Part shown: in pieces, positions 5,879-8,641 of the stretch
How positions within the stretch are numbered: the stretch's first letter is position 1
Layout of the letters: every line of letters starts with the position of its first letter
Assembly: GCA_005881055.1 (NCBI GenBank)
Contig: VBHW01000054.1
Coordinates: forward strand, 1-8,641
Length of the DNA stretch: 8,641 nucleotides
Origin: Chloroflexota bacterium
GTDB lineage: Bacteria > Chloroflexota > Limnocylindria > Limnocylindrales > CSP1-4
Reading direction: 5' to 3'
The notes under the pieces: generated by a model
What the model was told of the DNA's origin: nothing
What the model saw: the letters and a program-made list of their open reading frames with translations, nothing else
Database searches by the model: none
Program-made: the position numbers and the translations under genes

Positions 5879-6601
5879 TCAGGTCCCGCCGAACAACGGG
5901 ATGCGGGCCCCGCTGACGATCCCGGCCTCCTCGGAGCACAGGTAGAGGATCGCCGCGGCGATCTCCTCGGGGGTCGTGCCTGCGGCAGGCTTCGGCGGTT
6001 GCGCGTGCTCCCGCTCGTGGTCCTTGTCGATCTTGCGCACCTGGACCACGTTCACGGTGACGCCCGTACCGGCGAGCTCCTTCGCGAGCGTCATGAGGAG
6101 CGCTTCCTGGGCCGCCTTGCCCGCCGCGTAGGCGGCCATCTTCGCGGCCGGCGTCGTGGCGATCGGTGTCGAGACGCCGACGATGCGGCCCCAGCCGGCC
6201 GCGACGAGATGAGGAGTGGCCGCGCGCGCGAGGTTGAACGTGGTCCAGAGGTGCTGGTCGAGCATCCCGGTGATCTCGGCCGGGTCGACCTCGGTGACGG
6301 GCGTGCCGCCCGCGTAACCGCCGACGGCATTGACGACGACGTGCAGCGCACCGAACCGAGCTGCGATCGCGTCGACAGCCGCGCGGGCCGCGGCGCCGTC
6401 CGTCAGGTCGGCCGCCTCTGCGTGCCAGCGATCAGGCGGCAAATCGAGCTCGGCCGCGAGGGCGGTCAGGCCCTCGAGCCGCGAGCCGAGGAGCCCCACC
6501 GAGGCCCCGGCGGCGGCGAAGTCGCGCGCCACGGTCCGGCCGAGGGCGCCTGTGGCGCCGGCCACGATCGCGACCCGTCCGCCGAGCGATGGGTCTACCA
6601 C
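5879..6601 (-). CDS. Short-chain dehydrogenase/reductase (SDR family)
   Basis: A 240-residue cytoplasmic Rossmann-fold NAD(P)-dependent oxidoreductase; the substrate is unknown. The coenzyme-binding glycine motif is AGATGALG (14-21), a GxxGxxG spacing rather than the classical TGxxxGxG. NAVGG (91-95) takes the place of NNAG. The active-site Ser144 and YxxxK (Tyr158, Lys162) are present. Two points are unusual. The position of the catalytic Asn of classical SDRs appears to be His118 (QHLWTTF). The PG motif after strand beta-6 is replaced by NVVQVRKID with a charged, His-rich stretch (192-199). The start is a GTG at 6601; an in-frame TGA at 6634-6632 rules out a much longer protein and no strong Shine-Dalgarno is seen. 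Transcribed in the same direction as the upstream PRC-barrel gene, 103 nt away, and convergent with grpB. Confidence 0.88.
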   Translation of the reverse strand: MVDPSLGGRVAIVAGATGALGRTVARDFAAAGASVGLLGSRLEGLTALAAELDLPPDRWHAEAADLTDGAAARAAVDAIAARFGALHVVVNAVGGYAGGTPVTEVDPAEITGMLDQHLWTTFNLARAATPHLVAAGWGRIVGVSTPIATTPAAKMAAYAAGKAAQEALLMTLAKELAGTGVTVNVVQVRKIDKDHEREHAQPPKPAAGTTPEEIAAAILYLCSEEAGIVSGARIPLFGGT

Positions 6602-6633
6602 CCGGGTCGTGCCGTGGGAACCCTCACGCGGTC

Positions 6634-6663
6634 AGGATAGGGTTCCGGCGCCGCCCCGGTCAC
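6634..6663 (-). promoter_or_regulatory. Candidate promoter of the SDR gene
   Basis: GTGACC (6663-6658) and TATCCT (6639-6634), 18 nt apart, each match 4 of 6 bases of the housekeeping consensus. Transcription would begin near 6627, giving a leader of about 26 nt before the GTG at 6601. The hairpin that follows the PRC-barrel gene lies just upstream, which fits separate transcription units. Confidence 0.35.
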
Positions 6664-6667
6664 GCGT

Positions 6668-6692
6668 GCCGTTCGGCATCCGTCCGAACGGC
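6668..6692 (-). terminator. Strong hairpin after PRC-barrel gene, no U-tract
   Basis: GCCGTTCGG and CCGAACGGC form a perfect 9-bp stem around a 7-nt loop, beginning 12 nt past the PRC-barrel stop at 6705. Position and stem strength suggest transcription termination or 3'-end protection. It lacks a following T run on the minus strand, as do the other hairpins in this window. Confidence 0.5.
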
Positions 6693-6704
6693 TGGAGATT
6701 CCTG

Positions 6705-6929
6705 CTAGCTCTTGGCCTCGAGCTCAGACCGCGTCATCCCGATCTCGACGCGTCCAGTCTCGACGTCGACGACGGCGTCACGGGGCACTGCCAGCTCCCG
6801 CGGGATCAGGCCGCCCTTCTTCACGATGATCGCCTCCGGCTCGACGCGGATCACGTCGCCCAGCTGCTCGCCGTCGCTCGCCCACACGGACCATCCAGGC
6901 TGGATGCTCTCGCGTTCGACGTAGGTCAT
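6705..6929 (-). CDS. Small PRC-barrel/DUF2171-like protein
   Basis: A 74-residue all-beta protein. The pattern PGWSVWASDGEQLGDVIRV (11-29), followed by AIIVKKGGLIPRELAVPRDAV and a VETGRVEIG strand, fits the PRC-barrel/DUF2171 type: a strand, an SDGexhGxV turn, a second strand, then an IPxxAV segment. PRC-barrel proteins include the RimM and photosynthetic reaction-centre H-subunit folds; stand-alone copies are often of unknown or stress-related role. The start at 6929 is set by GGAGG at 6941-6937, 7 nt upstream; an extension of 13 residues to 6968 would place that ribosome site inside the gene. It lies downstream of the FtsB-like gene on the same strand, with a hairpin between, and upstream of the SDR gene. 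Confidence 0.8.
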   Translation of the reverse strand: MTYVERESIQPGWSVWASDGEQLGDVIRVEPEAIIVKKGGLIPRELAVPRDAVVDVETGRVEIGMTRSELEAKS

Positions 6930-7026
6930 GACCTCACCTCCGGGCATCATGCCGTTCCGGCCGGGCATGGCTGGCTGACGGCACGGTCAGCGACTGATCG
7001 TCGTCCTTCGGCGCTTTCGGTCGCCC

Positions 7027-7045
7027 CACGAGACGGGCGCTCGTG
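7027..7045 (-). terminator. Hairpin after the FtsB-like gene, no U-tract
   Basis: CACGAG and CTCGTG pair perfectly (6 bp) around a 7-nt loop, 19 nt beyond the stop at 7064. It is a possible terminator or 3'-end stabiliser of the FtsB-like transcript; no T run follows. Confidence 0.35.
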
Positions 7046-7063
7046 TTACAGGTCTGTGTCGCC

Positions 7064-7573
7064 TCAGTCGGACGGTGGCGGACCGAACAGGAGCGACAGC
7101 CAGACCTCGAGGGGCGACGACGGCGTCTCCTGCGCCCCGAGCCGCATGGCAGCCGAGCCGGGCGCGTTCGCCGCGAGGGCCGGTGCGCCGGGCGCGAGCG
7201 CGAACGGGTGGTCCGTCTGCCCCCCGAGCCCCAGTCCCCGGGCCGCCTGCTCGATGTATGCCTGGCGCTGGATGAGGTCGAGCTCGTGCTGGAGTGCCGC
7301 AACGTCCTCGGTGACTCGGGCGTTGGCGAGCCGTGCCTGGTCGGCCTGCGCGGACTTCGCCGCCGCCTCACCGACCTGGCGGGCAAAGACGACGACGATC
7401 CACGCGGCGATGAGGCCGCCGAGGAGCCAGGCGACACGGCGCCGGGTGATACCCGCGACGGTGAGCCCCTGGAGCGACGGCATCCCGGCGCGCTGCCGGG
7501 CCTCGCCCGGGCCCGTCACCTCGGTGGCCTCAGGCGGCTCGCGCGGAGGCTCGCTCCCGCGGGACGGATTCAT
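7064..7573 (-). CDS. FtsB/DivIC-like septum formation initiator protein
   Basis: A 169-residue single-pass membrane protein of the FtsB/DivIC type, which in other bacteria links FtsL and FtsQ in the division complex. It has a disordered Pro/Glu-rich cytoplasmic N-terminus (1-40), one transmembrane helix at about 47-64, a heptad-rich coiled coil at 66-106 and the family block YIEQAARGLGLGGQTDHPFAL (106-126, first 20 residues diagnostic). A Pro/Ala-rich linker follows, then a hydrophobic tail SPLEVWLSLLFGPPP. The start at 7573 has no Shine-Dalgarno but sits 7 nt past a TACCAT -10 box, which fits leaderless translation. The frame stays open to 8485, but that extension is antisense to the helicase gene. 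M31 (7483) is a possible shorter start. Divergent from the helicase. Confidence 0.8.
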   Translation of the reverse strand: MNPSRGSEPPREPPEATEVTGPGEARQRAGMPSLQGLTVAGITRRRVAWLLGGLIAAWIVVVFARQVGEAAAKSAQADQARLANARVTEDVAALQHELDLIQRQAYIEQAARGLGLGGQTDHPFALAPGAPALAANAPGSAAMRLGAQETPSSPLEVWLSLLFGPPPSD

Positions 7574-7580
7574 CCGTTCG

Positions 7581-7609
7581 ATGGTAGCTGTGGGCAGCTG
7601 ACGTGTCAA
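7581..7609 (-). promoter_or_regulatory. Near-consensus housekeeping promoter for the FtsB-like gene
   Basis: A perfect -35 TTGACA (7609-7604), a 17-nt spacer and a -10 TACCAT (7586-7581; T1, A2, A5 and T6 match). The expected transcription start, 6-8 nt after the -10, coincides with the ATG at 7573, so the mRNA would have no leader. This also explains the missing Shine-Dalgarno. Confidence 0.65.
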
Positions 7610-7617
7610 CGCAACCG

Positions 7618-7640
7618 CCGTGCCAGTCAAGCTGGCACGG
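7618..7640. promoter_or_regulatory. 9-bp perfect inverted repeat between divergent genes
   Basis: CCGTGCCAG and CTGGCACGG flank a 5-nt centre (TCAAG). The repeat lies just upstream of the FtsB-like -35 box and 62 nt before the helicase ATG, in a place suited to an operator for both genes. No known regulator box was recognised. As RNA in the helicase leader it could also form a hairpin. Confidence 0.5.
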
Positions 7641-7702
7641 AGGGGCTGGACGGTAGCGCTAGACTGCCCTCGATAGAACGCCTGTTCGAAACGGGAGAGC
7701 CG

Positions 7703-8641
7703 ATGCGCACCTATGCCCCGCTCGACACCGCGACGGTCCTGCGAGATCTCCTCGAGGAGCCCTCGATCGCCCGAGGGGTCGTCCATCACGAGCGCATCCC
7801 CCCGCGGGAGGCCGTGTATGCCGATCTTCCGCGATGGCTGGATCCGCGGCTGCGGACCGCCCTCGCGGCGCGCGGCATCGACCGCCTGTACTCGCACCAG
7901 GCGGAGGCCATGGAGGCCGTCCGGGCGCACGAGGACGTCGTCGTCGTCACGCCGACCGCGTCCGGCAAGACGCTCTGCTACGCGCTCCCGACGCTCCAGT
8001 CGATCGCCGAGGACCCGGCGGCACGCGCGCTGTTCCTCTTCCCGACCAAGGCCCTCGGGCAGGACCAGGTGGCCGAGATCGGCGCGCTGTCGCAGGCGGC
8101 GGGGCTGACGATCGCGGCGGCCTGCTACGACGGCGACACGCCGGCGCCGATCCGCTCGACGGTCCGCGCGGCGGGTCAGATCGTCGTGACGAACCCGGAC
8201 ATGCTCAACTCGGCGATCCTCCCCCACCACACGAAGTGGTTCCAGCTCTTCGAGCAGCTCCGGATCATCGTCATCGACGAGCTGCACACGTACCGCGGCC
8301 TGTTCGGGAGCCATGTCGCCAACGTCCTGCGGCGCCTCTACCGGCTGTGTCGCCACTACGGCAGCAACCCCGTCGTCGTCTGTTGCTCGGCGACGATCGG
8401 CAACCCGGCCGAGCTGGCGCGCATCCTCACGGGCCGGCCGACGCGGCTCGTCGATCGCAACGGCGCCCCGTCCGGCGAGCGGCACATCCTGCTCGTCGAC
8501 CCGCCGATCATCGACGGGGCGACGGGCACGCGCGGCTCCGCGCTGACCCTCGCCGAGCGGTGGGCCCTGCCGTTCCTCCGAGCAGGGCGGCAGACGATCG
8601 TCTTCGGCCGCTCGCGCATGGCGGTCGAGATCCTCCTCACC
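7703..8641 (+). CDS. DEAD/DEAH-box helicase, YprA/MrfA-like, 3' end outside window
   Basis: The N-terminal 313 residues of a superfamily 2 ATP-dependent helicase. After a short lead (1-62), YSHQAEA (63-69) is the Q-motif region. Walker A is TPTASGKT (83-90, Lys89), followed by FPTKALGQDQ (motif Ia), VVTNPDMLN (motif Ib), Walker B as DELH (192-195) within IDELHTYRGLFGSHVANVLR, and motif III SAT (229-231) in SATIGNP. The DELHTYRG...GSHVA pattern is characteristic of YprA/MrfA-type helicases, which usually end with a DUF1998 zinc-binding domain; MrfA of Bacillus acts in mitomycin-damage repair. The RecA2 and C-terminal domains lie beyond the window, so that assignment is partly inferred. The start at 7703 has GGGAG 5 nt upstream. 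Divergent from the FtsB-like gene; no clear promoter found apart from a lone TAGACT at 7660-7665. Confidence 0.9.
   Translation, partial: MRTYAPLDTATVLRDLLEEPSIARGVVHHERIPPREAVYADLPRWLDPRLRTALAARGIDRLYSHQAEAMEAVRAHEDVVVVTPTASGKTLCYALPTLQSIAEDPAARALFLFPTKALGQDQVAEIGALSQAAGLTIAAACYDGDTPAPIRSTVRAAGQIVVTNPDMLNSAILPHHTKWFQLFEQLRIIVIDELHTYRGLFGSHVANVLRRLYRLCRHYGSNPVVVCCSATIGNPAELARILTGRPTRLVDRNGAPSGERHILLVDPPIIDGATGTRGSALTLAERWALPFLRAGRQTIVFGRSRMAVEILLT

Noticed and set aside
7574..8485. N-terminal extension of the FtsB-like frame to 8485
   Set aside because: This part is antisense to the helicase, is Arg/Asp-rich without domains, and a promoter with an ATG at 7573 explains the start.

Overview
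The window is GC-rich (roughly 70%), densely coded and has short intergenic gaps. GTG/ATG starts, TANNNT-type promoters, a secreted subtilase with Trp-rich C-terminal repeats and an FtsB-like protein with a tryptophan-containing hydrophobic C-terminus suggest a high-GC soil or aquatic bacterium. Chloroflexota (for example the Limnocylindria/Ellin6529 type) is my best guess, with Actinomycetota the main alternative. This placement is an inference; no rRNA or marker gene is present.

Left part (1-4945, all minus strand). Reading in the direction of transcription, the order is mscL with a C-terminal zinc ribbon (4945-4562), a membrane GAF-GGDEF-EAL cyclic-di-GMP enzyme (4432-1718), a 350-nt non-coding region, and a secreted S8 (subtilisin-like) peptidase (1367 to beyond position 1). 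The non-coding region is the highlight. It carries a clear class I cyclic-di-GMP riboswitch (GEMM-I, about 1595-1507). This is followed by a 35-codon leader ORF with its own Shine-Dalgarno sequence, whose stop codon overlaps the peptidase start (ATGA). A c-di-GMP-metabolising enzyme, a c-di-GMP-sensing RNA and a secreted protease therefore sit in a row, which suggests a small local signalling circuit.

Middle part (4946-6929). grpB (UPF0157 family, plus strand) diverges from mscL with only 34 nt between start codons. grpB converges on a short-chain dehydrogenase/reductase gene (minus). The 278-nt gap between them holds two inverted copies of a 25-nt repeat (188 nt end to end) and an 18-nt perfect palindrome. 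Upstream of the SDR gene, on the same strand, is a 74-codon PRC-barrel/DUF2171-like gene. A 9-bp-stem hairpin and a weak promoter lie between the two.

Right part (7064-8641). An FtsB/DivIC-like septum protein gene (minus) appears to be transcribed leaderless from a near-consensus TTGACA-17-TACCAT promoter. It diverges from a YprA/MrfA-type DEAD/DEAH helicase gene (plus) that runs off the window. A perfect 9-bp inverted repeat lies between the two starts.

Apart from the riboswitch circuit, the genes look like ordinary housekeeping or accessory loci. No insertion sequence, CRISPR array, tRNA or rRNA was recognised.
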